A stretch of 64,000 bases of DNA from Pyronema omphalodes. Its lineage: Eukaryota > Ascomycota > Pezizomycetes > Pezizales > Pyronemataceae. The notes beneath the pieces were generated by a model that worked only from the letters and a program-made list of their open reading frames with translations, had not been told where the DNA came from and did no database searches. Made by a program: the position numbers and the translations under genes. Numbering within the stretch: the first letter of the stretch is position 1; every line of letters begins with the position of its first letter. Where the stretch lies: the NCBI GenBank assembly GCA_024516155.1, contig JAJJXM010000015.1:806001-870000 (forward strand). The letters run 5' to 3'. This document shows positions 24,893-34,956 of the stretch, piece after piece.

Positions 24893-26906
24893 CACACCGT
24901 AGATTCCCTGAACTGGAAGTTCACGAGCAGTGTACTCGGCGGAAAGTATTGTGGCGGCGAAGAAACGAGGAATCATGGTGGATCTGATGACTGATTTCCG
25001 TTTTAGTACTGGTATAGGTATTAGCTGGTTGTTATGGAGGGTGAAATGTGTAACGTATTTGTACGGGCAACACGAGGCAGGAGGGGGGGCAGACGATAAA
25101 GGGTATAGGTGGAACGGGAGGAAATAGAAACAAGGGTTGAAGATTGATGTCCGCTGCAAGCTGCAGGACAAGGGTCGAAAAGGACACTCAGAAATCTAGT
25201 ATTGCTTTTCTCGAGAAAAGAAGTGTAAAAAGCAAACAAACACCGAAATGCGACAGGTAGGTTAAGCAATCCAAGGGGAAGGCATATAGGAATGAAAACT
25301 TACAGATGAATATCCGAGGCCACAAATAGTATTGGTTATCAAACACGTCATGATCTCCCTAGAACTACATCAAGCCGGGACTGGAGAGGAGGAGAGTTGG
25401 TTGTTCAATAAACTAGCGTGCTAAATCCAAAGTTGGATATAAGTTGAGACTGGGCCCGGTCTGAAAGTGGCTTTGAGCTTGAATCCTACAAGCTTTCACG
25501 TTTTCAAGGGAGAGGGAAATTCTTACTGAGAATCTTTCCTGTGTAGGATGTCGTTCAGGAGACGTTTTGTGAGGAGGGAGAATGTCGTATCCGAGGTAGG
25601 ATCACAAGAGGAAAAGCAGGCCGCGAGGAATTAGGTAAATCGAGGCGGAGACAGCGGCAACAGAAAGGCGAGCTCAATGGAGCTTCAAGAGGGATAAAGA
25701 AGTCTTTACCAACTGCGGAATTTGGATTGATCCAAAGTTGGATTTGGTGGGGTGGAGGGCAAAGAGGAGGGCGGGGCTCGCATCCATTATCGGATGACAG
25801 AAGTTTTCCGATGGATATCAAGATTGAAGGAAGATGGAGCAACGACTGCGTTGAAAGAAAGCTTTATCTACCGCATGAAGGAGGCTCAAACACTGACGAG
25901 GATCATAGTTCATCTGGGTTCCTCGTAAGTGTAACTTCCCGGCAAACCCCTGCGGCCTCGGCGGGGATTAGAGTACCACCTAGCACAATTACAGAGTTTT
26001 GTGACGCTTTTTCTTGGGTAGCGACGTCCAGAGATGATAGAAAATAGGCCTCATCTGCATTGTGAGTTGCAACAGGGTAGCGCACGAAAATATTGACGGA
26101 AAAGAGCACGGTGGGACACTTCGGCATAGCTTATAGAGTGATCGGCAATGAATCGGCGCATCCCGGGTCACGAACAGCAAGTTGAGGCGATCAAACCATC
26201 GTGCTACTGATGAGTCGATTTCTTAATGAAAGGCTCAAATCCAAAGCCGGGTCAATTGCAAAGAATGTGCGGATTTTTCTTCATATAAATTTTGCGTCAA
26301 GTACCACTCCATAGACCCCAGTATGACCAGCAACCACTCATCCGAACTTTTGGCTCCGCTTACCCACAATGGCCAACTTGCTGCACTTCTGTTATATAAA
26401 CGGATAGTGAGCTATCACAAGGTCCCAATGTTTTTTGAAGCCTCCGGATATGTCATTCGATCACTATTTACCCCGAGTTAAGCCACGCATATCCCAATAA
26501 TGCTCACTCTCCAGATCATCAAGTTTCACGTTAACCCACCAGATTCGCCTCTTCATCAATCTTATTCGCTTAAATGCGCTTATACGTCTTTATGTGTGAG
26601 GATCACGCATTTGGACGTGTCCTTGTGATGATGAATCCAGGATAGGACGCGAAGTGGAGGTGGAACAAAGACGGGTGAGAACGATATTCGAGGACTGGGC
26701 ACACGGAAAAAGGTGGCTGTGATTTCTTGAGAAATGACTTAATAGTAAGGCAATACTGATAAACATATATGCTGGCTGTCTTTTTATTTTATTGAATGCG
26801 GTGATAGATAGTGAGTAAAGTGATGGGTTTTGCGGGATTGTCCATTGAAACAAACTAGCGACAAGGTAAATGGAAGCTTTATGCTGCATAAAAGGTTTAT
26901 TATACG
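24893..26906. other. Spacer between duplicated blocks
   Basis: Apart from the dispersed repeat at 25880-26020 I see no supportable gene. The minus-strand frame 24692-25171 is protein-like only where it overlaps the duplicated block. Confidence 0.35.
25880..26020 (+). repeat. Dispersed repeat, copy 2 (plus orientation)
   Basis: Homologous to the minus strand of 9602-9741 over 141 bp (about 70% identity by eye). The two copies share the protein-level pattern NTDED.SSSGFL...GIRV...DAFS in one frame. The surrounding frame 25727-26047 opens at an ATG, but its other parts show no relation to copy 1, so a gene call is not justified. Confidence 0.5.
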
Positions 26907-27411
26907 ACGGCAGTATTGAATGGCAAACGGACGAACCAAATGGAATTTTTCTGTAATCTTGCTGCATAATTCACTGTAGAAAGGCACTGGATAATGTTTC
27001 AGTCACTCAGAAAGTGGTTTACAACCAATTCTTCATACTGCCTAACAATCCTTCGCTATCGAGATCCATTATCTAACGCGCGTACATATTCAACCCGCGG
27101 CTTTAATTAGATAACCAGCCCTGGAAAAAGCAGGCATGAGTACGTCATCCGAGCCCATTTCCCGTAATTTAGACGTGGTCCACTACTGGGGCTGGAGGCG
27201 CACGGGTGATGAATCCTGGGTGCCTACAACATGCCTTCGTCAGTAAAACTCATGAGGATTCGCGGCAATCTCTTAACCAGAATTCAAACAGCACACCAGA
27301 CAAAACACTGAGTAAGGAAAACTAACGCGGAAACCTCTAGAACCAACCCCTTTACTGTAATGACACAGAAACAGATGTAAATAACTCCAGTGATCAAGAT
27401 ATAGACATTGA
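26907..27411 (+). repeat. Duplicated 500-bp block, copy 2
   Basis: Second copy of the block at 24330-24830, same orientation. The core near 27148-27298 is almost unchanged from copy 1. On the plus strand the core can be read as a 36-codon frame starting ATGAGTACG and ending CGTCAGTAA, with a matching frame in copy 1. The few differences between copies are mostly amino-acid changing, which argues against a conserved peptide. Confidence 0.75.
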
Positions 27412-27499
27412 TGTTATTGAAGAAGACGTGAGTAAGTTCATGAAGGCTGGAGCTCTGGAAGGCTGGATTGGGATCTTGGAGGAGACTTGGTGGAGGCAT
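27284..27499 (-). CDS. Small hypothetical membrane protein (71 aa)
   Basis: A complete ATG-to-stop frame of 71 residues. About 28 polar residues (MPPPSLLQDPNPAF...) are followed by a hydrophobic helix around residues 31-50 (NVYILITGVIYICFCVITV) and a second hydrophobic stretch (LEVSALVFLTQCFVW). A single- or double-pass membrane peptide is what the sequence would give. The homologous frame in the other duplicated block (near 24692-24870, minus) is broken by two TGA codons. The family is unknown. The frame could be fortuitous, since hydrophobic frames are common in AT-rich DNA. Confidence 0.3.
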   Translation of the reverse strand: MPPPSLLQDPNPAFQSSSLHELTHVFFNNINVYILITGVIYICFCVITVKGLVLEVSALVFLTQCFVWCAV

Positions 27500-28356
27500 C
27501 GTGATAGCTTGTTAAGTAATTGTGTGTAGATGGAGGCGAGCGGTGAGCGGTGTGGTGCGGAAGTCCTGAGTGCAGTGGGGAAGAGAGGGGATGTCAGATG
27601 GAGGTGGATCAACGCGGGGAAAAAGGCACAGAGTAGAACAAGGTGGAACAAGAGGACAAGAGTGTTGAACAACTTGATTTGGGAGGGGTCGAGTGGGTTC
27701 GACCATGAGAGGAAGGCTGACCATCTAGGAAACATGAAAAATCAAATAGCTAAGAGTAGGGGGCTGGAAGGATTTATGATTCGTTGATTACGTGGGAGTT
27801 TATCATAAGAGAGCGAGTGAAGAGAATATCATATGATGTGGAAGCCACCCTGTTTGCGTCCCCATTTATTCACGAAGGGAAAGAAATGCGATCTGGTATT
27901 TTGTATGTACAGTGTTCTTGGTGGTATTTTGGGTACCATTAATTGTGCGTCTTCTAGATCTCAAAGTCTTGCTTGAACAGTGTCGCCACTAATTTCATTG
28001 CTGCTAGAGCACAGTGCTACTAATTTAAGAATTCCTTTTTTAAACATCACTCATATCCTTCGTCATGTAGAGAGTTAATTAAACCCGTCTCAAATCAATG
28101 TGTGTATTGTACATGCATTTCCCACGTTCCGAGCTTTAACCCTCTGATAACACTGTAGATGTCTGCCATACATATCCTAGGAAAGCTATAAACCCATCAC
28201 GGATAAAGCTGCCCAGACCACCTCATGAGGAACCCCAAGTTCCAGCAAAACTAGTACCACAAGTAAATTTACTATCACACCTAAAACGGTCAACATTAGT
28301 TTTCATTAAGAGCCTCGGTGATGCTTACAAATGTTTGACTGGAATACGCGTGAATC

Positions 28357-28575
28357 CTAGGGGACCTGCTTGTTCGTAAATTCAAAATTAGTATCTCCGT
28401 TACAACATTGGAAAATGGCTGGGGAGTTTTTGACGAACCGATAAGCCATCCTGATGAGCATCCTGGAGATAATGACCATCATGAGAAGACCCACGCAAAG
28501 GATGGTGTAGAAAAGGAGGGTCATAGCCGTGGATGTAGCTTGAAATAGTGGCTCTGGAGTGCTGTGGTTAACCAT
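28357..28575 (-). CDS. Small hypothetical membrane protein (72 aa), possibly a 3' exon
   Basis: A frame of 72 residues from an ATG. A short polar leader (VNHSTPEPLFQATSTA) precedes one strong transmembrane helix (MTLLFYTILCVGLLMMVII), then a basic juxtamembrane stretch and a polar tail. Immediately upstream on the same strand, 28568-28951 is open for 127 codons in another frame and encodes a Pro/Ser/Gln-rich sequence with coding-like codon choice but no ATG. The two may be exons of one gene or parts of a decayed gene. I found no convincing splice pair joining them. Confidence 0.3.
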   Translation of the reverse strand: MVNHSTPEPLFQATSTAMTLLFYTILCVGLLMMVIISRMLIRMAYRFVKNSPAIFQCCNGDTNFEFTNKQVP

Positions 28576-28951
28576 ATTGTACTGAGTTTTGTAAAGATGG
28601 GGTTGTGGGTTGAAAAAGATTTGGATGATAATAGTTGCAATTCGAGGGGTATGGGTAGCTTATTATAGGTTGTCTGAAGTCGGATTCTGCCCAAGCAAGG
28701 GAGAGGATGAGCCGGTGGCTTGGTTGTAAGGGACTGGCTGAGACTGAATCGGCTCTAGAGTTGTCCAGTCTCAAGGTTATGTCTTGATACTGGAGACCAT
28801 GAATTATGTTGCTGGTTGGGTGTTGTGATCGGCGGCGAAGGGGGCCAAATTGGATATCCGAGTGAGTGATAGTCCGTGAGGCTGGTTGCCGCAGCGTAGG
28901 TACAACGGAATACAAAGTGCCTTGGCCATATGGTTGATCACAAGACTTCAA
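28576..28951 (-). other. Coding-like fragment upstream of the 72-aa membrane frame
   Basis: Open minus-strand frame of about 125 codons, rich in Pro, Ser, Gln and His (for example PTLRQPASRTITHSD), starting at a TTG with no ATG. It runs into the next frame with a short overlap. It looks like exon or decayed-gene sequence and I do not recognise it. Confidence 0.25.
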
Positions 28952-29335
28952 GACCTGAATGGCGGCTACTCTTTAGACTTTTAGTAACGCGCCTTGACAC
29001 TGTTCCGTGATTGTTTTTCTTCATTTTTTAAAACAAAACGTTCATATCTTCGCATGCAGTACGTTTTGTCCAGCCTATGCTACAACTTTCAACTACCGAG
29101 GCTTGACTTTGAATTGTATCATCGTTGTTCTTTGGACTTCCCACAAGACTTGTTTTGAAATGACCAGACTTACAACTGTCATCCTCCGGTTCGGCAAATG
29201 GCGCAGTCTCAATCGTCAGTAGGCGAGCATAACGTCGATTCTACAACAGAAAATATCGTTTATCATAGGATACTGCTACCCAACGAATGAATTAAAATTC
29301 TATATACATCAAACTGATATTTCTTTCCAATCGCT

Positions 29336-29707
29336 TCACTCTAATTCCAAATAACTTTGATCTTCCTCACATTCACCATGTTTTTCCTCCATTTGTCCTA
29401 GCCTGCCACACAATTCTGCTCCTGAGATTCTACTTGCCTTCGCTGCACCAAGAACCTCCAAAAGCCTCCTTCCAGTAGCAAAGCCCAACCCGGTTTGTTT
29501 AAAACAGCTTTTTAACATAACAGTATGCTCCCAGTAACACACTGGAAGAATCTCGCGTAAGTTGTAAAACGAGTCACGACTCCCAAAGTTGCTGGTGGCG
29601 GAGCCCGGAAGAAACCAGAAGACGAGGATGGTCTGGCAGAATGCAACACTTGTTTTAGAATTAGCTTCGAAGACGCGATAATTTAATGGTTGAGATTTGG
29701 TCTTGTT
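29336..29707 (-). pseudogene. Protein-like fragment of unknown gene (123 codons)
   Basis: A minus-strand frame open from 29707 to the stop at 29336. It reads like real protein: a hydrophobic stretch VAFCQTILVFWFLPGSA, then REILPVCYWEHTVML, FATGRRLLEVLGAAKA and an acidic end MEEKHGECEEDQSYLELE. No suitable start codon lies at its beginning, and the frame before it (29708-29846) is in another phase. It is either the last exon of a gene whose 5' part I cannot place, or a relic. No family was recognised. Confidence 0.3.
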
Positions 29708-30770
29708 TTATCTCGAAGTCCAGTTGTGTTGGATTCAGTGACAGCTCGTGAGTCATATCATATGCTATTCCTGTGAAGGACCACGGTTGGTTTTTTGTCG
29801 TCATTGGTCGATCAAGTTTAAAATTGATGTTTGTTATGGACAGCAAGGGGGAGACCGGGGCTTATATATCATACCAGCTAGTGAAAGAAAATATGTACAT
29901 AAACAGCAATCCATAGTACAGATCCATTCCTCGGGTTGCTTGAACAACGTCAGGGGTCGAGTGTCAACCATTCTGACGGGCCGAAGAGTTAATACACATG
30001 TTGTTATTCAGAGTTTGCAAGTTGTTGTTTGTAACTTTCCTGCAACAAGCAAACTGAATAGCTAAATACCATTGTCATTACTATTCTACCTATTATTCAG
30101 AACTCGTGCGGACTCGATTAAGCTTGAGCCATTACTTGCCACATCCACTGGACCGTAAGTTCGGCTTGAGAGCCTGCTGCGGTTCCTGCTTTGGTTCCTG
30201 GCGGTGAATCGTGGTGACGTTGGCAACGGGTGATAATTATTATCGAAGCTGCCGTAAGGTACGTATGACAGGAGCTGAGCAGGGCCTGGATTTATAGAAA
30301 TATCACAAGATTGGGAGAATAAGTGATTCTATAGATAAGTCAAGAAAAACAGAATCCATGCATAATGCTGACGGCGGGATATCTCCTCCTTTGACCACCG
30401 CTATGAAATATCATGAAAATATTATTCTTGGCCAGGAAGCTGATAATTTGCATGAAGGGTTTAGTCTAGGATTTAAAATATAGGAGGTATGAGAGTTAAT
30501 TGACAAGGGAATTACTTGCTACCAATCACAATTCACAATTCCACGGGGAATGCACGATAACTGTTAATCAAATAATGATGTGAAGAGATAAACTCCAAAT
30601 TTTATTCAACCACTACAAGACTAGCATATTTGGCATCAGAGCAAGAAAAAACAATAGACCCGAGATTCCATCAATAACCCAGTCAAGACACTCAACCAAA
30701 GCTAGAAGACCTCATCAGACCACAGTGCTCATCATTCCAACTATCCATAGCCTAAGACATAATAGCAGTC

Positions 30771-30842
30771 TCAACAGATGTAAATAGCCGAGCAAAAGCC
30801 AATGAACATGGCGACACAGACGACGGTAAGTTCGATGAACAT
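30771..30842 (-). other. Very short hydrophobic frame (23 aa) with coding-like upstream extension
   Basis: From the ATG at 30842 the minus strand encodes MFIELTVVCVAMFIGFCSA and four more residues before TGA, essentially one membrane helix. The same frame is open upstream for another 27 codons (NPYFDIKNFTYKVPLRITK just before the ATG), so it may be the 3' end of a larger coding sequence. The preceding region 30848-31111 is open in a different frame. Confidence 0.2.
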
Positions 30843-31907
30843 TTTCGTTATTCGGAGCGGTACTTTGTAAGTGAAGTTTTTGATATCGAAGTAGGGATTC
30901 GTAAGTTGTAGCGAAGGTTGGTTTTATGCTTTCGTAGGCTGTAACGAAGGGTTTGAGTTTTGCGGTTGGTGACTGGGAAAGAAGGTGCAGTGGGGTGTAG
31001 GATGGGTTTTATTAGATGTAAGGATGGGAAAAAATGACTATCAGCCAAGGGCCGAACTCCGTTCAGAGTGGGTTTAATATTGAAAGTAGGGTTGGTATTG
31101 GACCAGTGCATTTCAATTGAATCTAAAAGCTTAGTGGACGAGAAGGGTCGTATATAGAAAGACCGGGCTTGAAAAAAGCTTCGTTTTTTAGGGCTGTCGT
31201 TTTTGGTTGGGAGAAAATAGAAGGTATGTCACGGCACCATGATGGGGTTTTAAGAAGCCTTATTCATATTTCAAATACAATGATAAATGCAGATTCATTT
31301 GCCATCAAGTACTTCAGAAAGCCTTTTTTTCTTTCGAGGCTTTTCATTCAGTTATATTCATGAACATCGTATAGTCTCGCATTCTAGAAGATCCACAAAG
31401 TTAGCTGCAGCTCCTTCCATATCGCCCTCGAGTATACGGTAGCCTACCAGTAGAACATCAACGTCTCGGCATAAGTATATACCAAAACGCGATAGTAGTA
31501 AAAATGAGCCTTATGGTGTACTGCCGCATTTTGCGAAACATCTTCATCGTTCGAGTAAACATTTTCTGTTCGTCGCAACTAGGATGTCACTAGCAGCGGC
31601 AGTATACGAGATGGCCGTAGTTCTGTATAAGCGTGTTCTGGTTTCAGTTTCACGGTTGGTATTGGACTCGAAGTTTAAACCCGGAAAAAAAAAGGAGCTT
31701 GCGTGCTCAAGTTGTACGCGGGTTGAAATATGGAAATTCGCCCACTATTCAGTATGAACAACACAGCAGGTCAATGTTACAACAGTTCAACATGTAAGTA
31801 TTTTTGGTTTTCGAACCGGGTCTATTCATTGACTATTCTCATCTCCTCCGCGCGAAAGGTCCAAATTAATGCATCTGTCTGAGCGCGAATCTGAAGAAAC
31901 TGAATAT

Positions 31908-32072
31908 TCAGCCCGCTGGTCTTATTTGTATGCACGGTGTCCTGAAAGGGGAGGTTATACACACGTGTTGAATGATGGTGAAGAAAAAGGCCAAGATTGA
32001 GATGGTGATGCCGATGTCTAGCATCAGGTTTATGAAGACGGCTGCGATTCGAGGAGCGAAGTAGGCAGGCAT
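31908..32072 (-). CDS. Small hypothetical membrane protein (54 aa)
   Basis: An ATG-to-stop frame of 54 residues: MPAYFAPRIAAVFINLMLD leads into a membrane helix (IGITISILAFFFTII) and a polar tail of about 20 residues. A TTTCAG acceptor-like site lies about 40 nt upstream, and the frame is open back to it. The ATG may therefore be internal to an exon of a longer gene whose 5' part could be the fragment at 32179-32304. Unknown family. Confidence 0.25.
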   Translation of the reverse strand: MPAYFAPRIAAVFINLMLDIGITISILAFFFTIIQHVCITSPFRTPCIQIRPAG

Positions 32073-32178
32073 AACGGAAGTGGTGATGTTCGTGACTGAG
32101 TGGCTGAAATGTCGTGAAGGAAATTTGCGGAGTCGGGAGGTTAGAATAGTCTTTTGATCGATGCATTATCGTCTGGGG

Positions 32179-32304
32179 CTAGTGCTTCGGGACGAATTGC
32201 ATGGGTTTCAATTCAACCTCTTTGGTATGGATGAAGTGCTGGAGGATTTCGCCCCCCAGCTCAATGGATTTCAACAGGTATCTTTGAAAATGGTCAAGGT
32301 GTCT
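32179..32304 (-). other. Coding-like fragment (41 codons)
   Basis: The minus strand reads RHLDHFQRYLLKSIELGGEI and continues to VPKH before a stop, with coding-like composition and no ATG near its beginning. It is a plausible exon remnant and I cannot connect it to a start. Confidence 0.2.
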
Positions 32305-32935
32305 TCAATACAGTTTTGACGTTGAAGATTCCTACATTTGAATTCAAAAACTCGGTATTCGAGTGTCGTCGTTATGCATCATTCGTCTTAAGCCCGTGCC
32401 ATAGTGGCATTTCCTTGGTGTTGACATCAGCATAAATACAGACCTCAGCGTGAGCAGCCACCTGGTTGAGCTCGAAATTACTCTTAAGTGAAGTAGTTGG
32501 CCTTCTTTTTCTCTATGCCAGTAGAATTACCGCAGTGGTATTAGAATGGTCGTATCTGGTAGTTACCGGTTCATTGTTGAAGACTATTGAAGAAACCAAG
32601 GAAGCCAAGGAAACCAAAGAGTCTGAAGAAACTTTCTTTGGGAGCATGAAGTGACGTGTCTATGCAGTCTAGAGTTACCATGAAGCACTTCCAGTATCTA
32701 AATCTGTTGTAGTCCGTCCTGGGAGTTCTCAAATGCCAATGAGAGGTACTTTCCTATTATTATTTTTCGGTAACCTTTTCTTTCTTCGGTCTTGTAGCCT
32801 TTTTAATATTCTGTGTGTAGCAACTAACCCATCCACAAATCTCTAAAGCCAGATTCTGGGGTATTCGTAATATTAGCAGCATCAAAATCCAGCAATACCG
32901 CAAAGTTATCGCTCTCGTTCTGAAGTATTAGAAAG

Positions 32936-33022
32936 TTACCAGGTGGTGTTCGTGATGCGATGGTAGTTGCATAAATAAGTCAACGAGGCTACATCGATGA
33001 ACAACGCAAACGCCACATAATC
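32936..33022 (-). other. Hydrophobic exon-like fragment
   Basis: After a TTTCAG acceptor-like site at 33023 the minus strand reads DYVAFALFIDVASLTYLC and ends NTTW before TAA. All three minus frames are open here, so the choice of frame is uncertain. It could be the membrane-anchor exon of the frame at 33150-33494. Confidence 0.15.
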
Positions 33023-33149
33023 CTGAAACGTTTTCTGAGATATCGACTGGTTCGTTCAACGTTCATGCTATTACCCGTGGCTTTGAGTACTGTCGGTTGT
33101 GTGCGATGAGAGGATTGAAATTGTATACAGTGTTGAAACTTGAAATGAG

Positions 33150-33494
33150 CTAAAGAGCGGTGATGAAGGAGGGTTGGTTGATGCGCTGCTGATGGGCAAA
33201 ATCTCGAAACGGGCCATGAGGACACTCAGTTTCACGTATTATTGCTTTGTTCGTGTATTCGATGTCGGAGTCGATGGATTCGACGGGTTTGGGCGGCGCA
33301 TTGTGATACTCAATTAGTGAGTTTGATGATGAGGAGCATGTACCGAGTGGTATTTTTGATAGAGAGTAGGTGGGAGGAGGGACTACATGAGAAGGAGAAT
33401 AAGGAAGCATGGGGTGGCTTGCTCTGCCTAGGCGACTATAACCCTCCTTGAGGGAATTTGTCATCAGGTATGGCGGTTGAGCGCGAATGTTCAT
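33150..33494 (-). CDS. Hypothetical Pro/Ser-rich protein (114 aa), possibly 5' exon
   Basis: The ATG at 33494 sits in a good context (A at -3) and opens 114 codons with coding-like third positions. The product is polar and Pro/Ser-rich (SPSHVVPPPTYSLSK, NAPPKPVESIDSDIEY) with no recognised domain. It may stand alone or be the first exon of a gene with a 3' membrane exon near 32936-33022. Unknown function. Confidence 0.3.
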   Translation of the reverse strand: MNIRAQPPYLMTNSLKEGYSRLGRASHPMLPYSPSHVVPPPTYSLSKIPLGTCSSSSNSLIEYHNAPPKPVESIDSDIEYTNKAIIRETECPHGPFRDFAHQQRINQPSFITAL

Positions 33495-34956
33495 AGTCTA
33501 TCACACGCAGTCAGCGGCATTGGTATTTGGCAAATATTTTTGAGTTGTTCCGGGAACTACAAATACACATGAAACCACAGCCTTCTTCTTTACCACTGTT
33601 TCACTCTATTACACAGCTGCAATATGCACATCGCGCACATTCACCAACGCAATGATGCCATAAATTATAATTATGGCTGAAGAACTTCACAACAGGCACG
33701 CCTAATCATTTTGATCCGGTCCGATCATGAAGCTGCATGCAACCACGACTCGGCAATCTATTTACTCATACGGGATACCGCGGAACGAAGTACAGTTTTC
33801 TAGTATCTGTAGCCTTCCATCGATGTGCAGATATTGTGCAGTACCTACCTAACGTAAGGCTGCATAAGGCCGAAGGGAACTTGAGATCGGCACGCATGCT
33901 TTTACACTGGGGTGCATCAGAAATTTTGGATAGGGTACAGTGAAAATTTTAGACTGTGAAAAAGTCTAGACTGTTGATACCCTGCGAGTCAGAATGTGCC
34001 TTAGAGGAGTAGGTTGAATATGATGAACCGTGAGGTATCGACTTGAAAATTCTGACACACAGTACACAGGGCGCAGAATTATAAACATCACGTCAGTTTA
34101 AATGTACGGCTCGATACAGCTAGTTGAGCATTTGATGCATGCACATTGGTTTTTATAACTCAGATAACCTCTTATACTGCAAGCCCGTTTACAGCCGTAG
34201 ATTTCGCCATTTAGCTTTGAGATGAGGACATCTGATGTCATTCAAGGATTCAGCACTTTCGGTTGATAACCGATTTTTCCCTTCTTCCAGAAGCAGGGAA
34301 GCCCATCAGGATATGGAAGACTAGAGAAGAGTCGTGTTTGCTCACATGCAAACGACAAACAGCACTCGGGATGTAATAAAAGGGTTTAAAGTGCATCATT
34401 CGCTCGCTGTTGTCGTTCGGTTGATGAACAAGTAATCAGACCTGGCGTCGTTGCGCCGTGTCTAGGCTTATCGGTTGTGCCTGTAACAGCCTGATTCAAC
34501 AATGGAGCTCAGCTCTTTCAACGTCAGCAACAAAATCGTTAAATTCTCTCTGAGTATTCCATTGGAGAAAACACAATCACCTGATACCATCGCGAATTCT
34601 ATGTATTGCAACTGTTGGCTCATGTTGATAATCCAGGCTGAAACAGGCTAGCCGAACTCTCAAGTAGGCGGCAGTTGGGTTGCCCTGCGTGGGAAGCATG
34701 CGCCCGACGCAACCGCAGCGGTGCCCATAGTATCCAGCAGGGTGTCCACTCGCAAAGCTACACCAAGTTTATCCGTCCGAGCGCTGAGGTGAAACTGCCC
34801 AGAGCTTCTCGCTCCATCACGCCTTTTAAGCCTTTTCTGCCGCCGCCAGTCGGTCACTACAAAATCAAAACAATATTTCCCTTCTTTTACATTTTTACTT
34901 TCTTTCACCAATCTCTACCTTCTTCTACGAATTTCAACAGCGCATTTACGATAGCT
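33495..34956. other. Spacer and 5' region of the C1 peptidase gene
   Basis: No gene recognised between 33495 and about 34650. The last 200-300 bp before 34957 should hold the promoter and leader of the peptidase. The immediate leader (34860-34950) is pyrimidine-rich, as is common upstream of fungal starts. Confidence 0.35.

Noticed and set aside
27148..27260. 36-codon plus-strand frame conserved between the duplicated blocks
   Set aside because: Of the four substitutions noticed in the frame, three change the residue. This does not fit a conserved peptide, so DNA-level conservation is the simpler reading.
32466..32654. 62-codon plus-strand frame with a hydrophobic start and an ETKEAKETKE tail
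   Set aside because: No good start codon, short, repeat-like C-terminus and no support from context.
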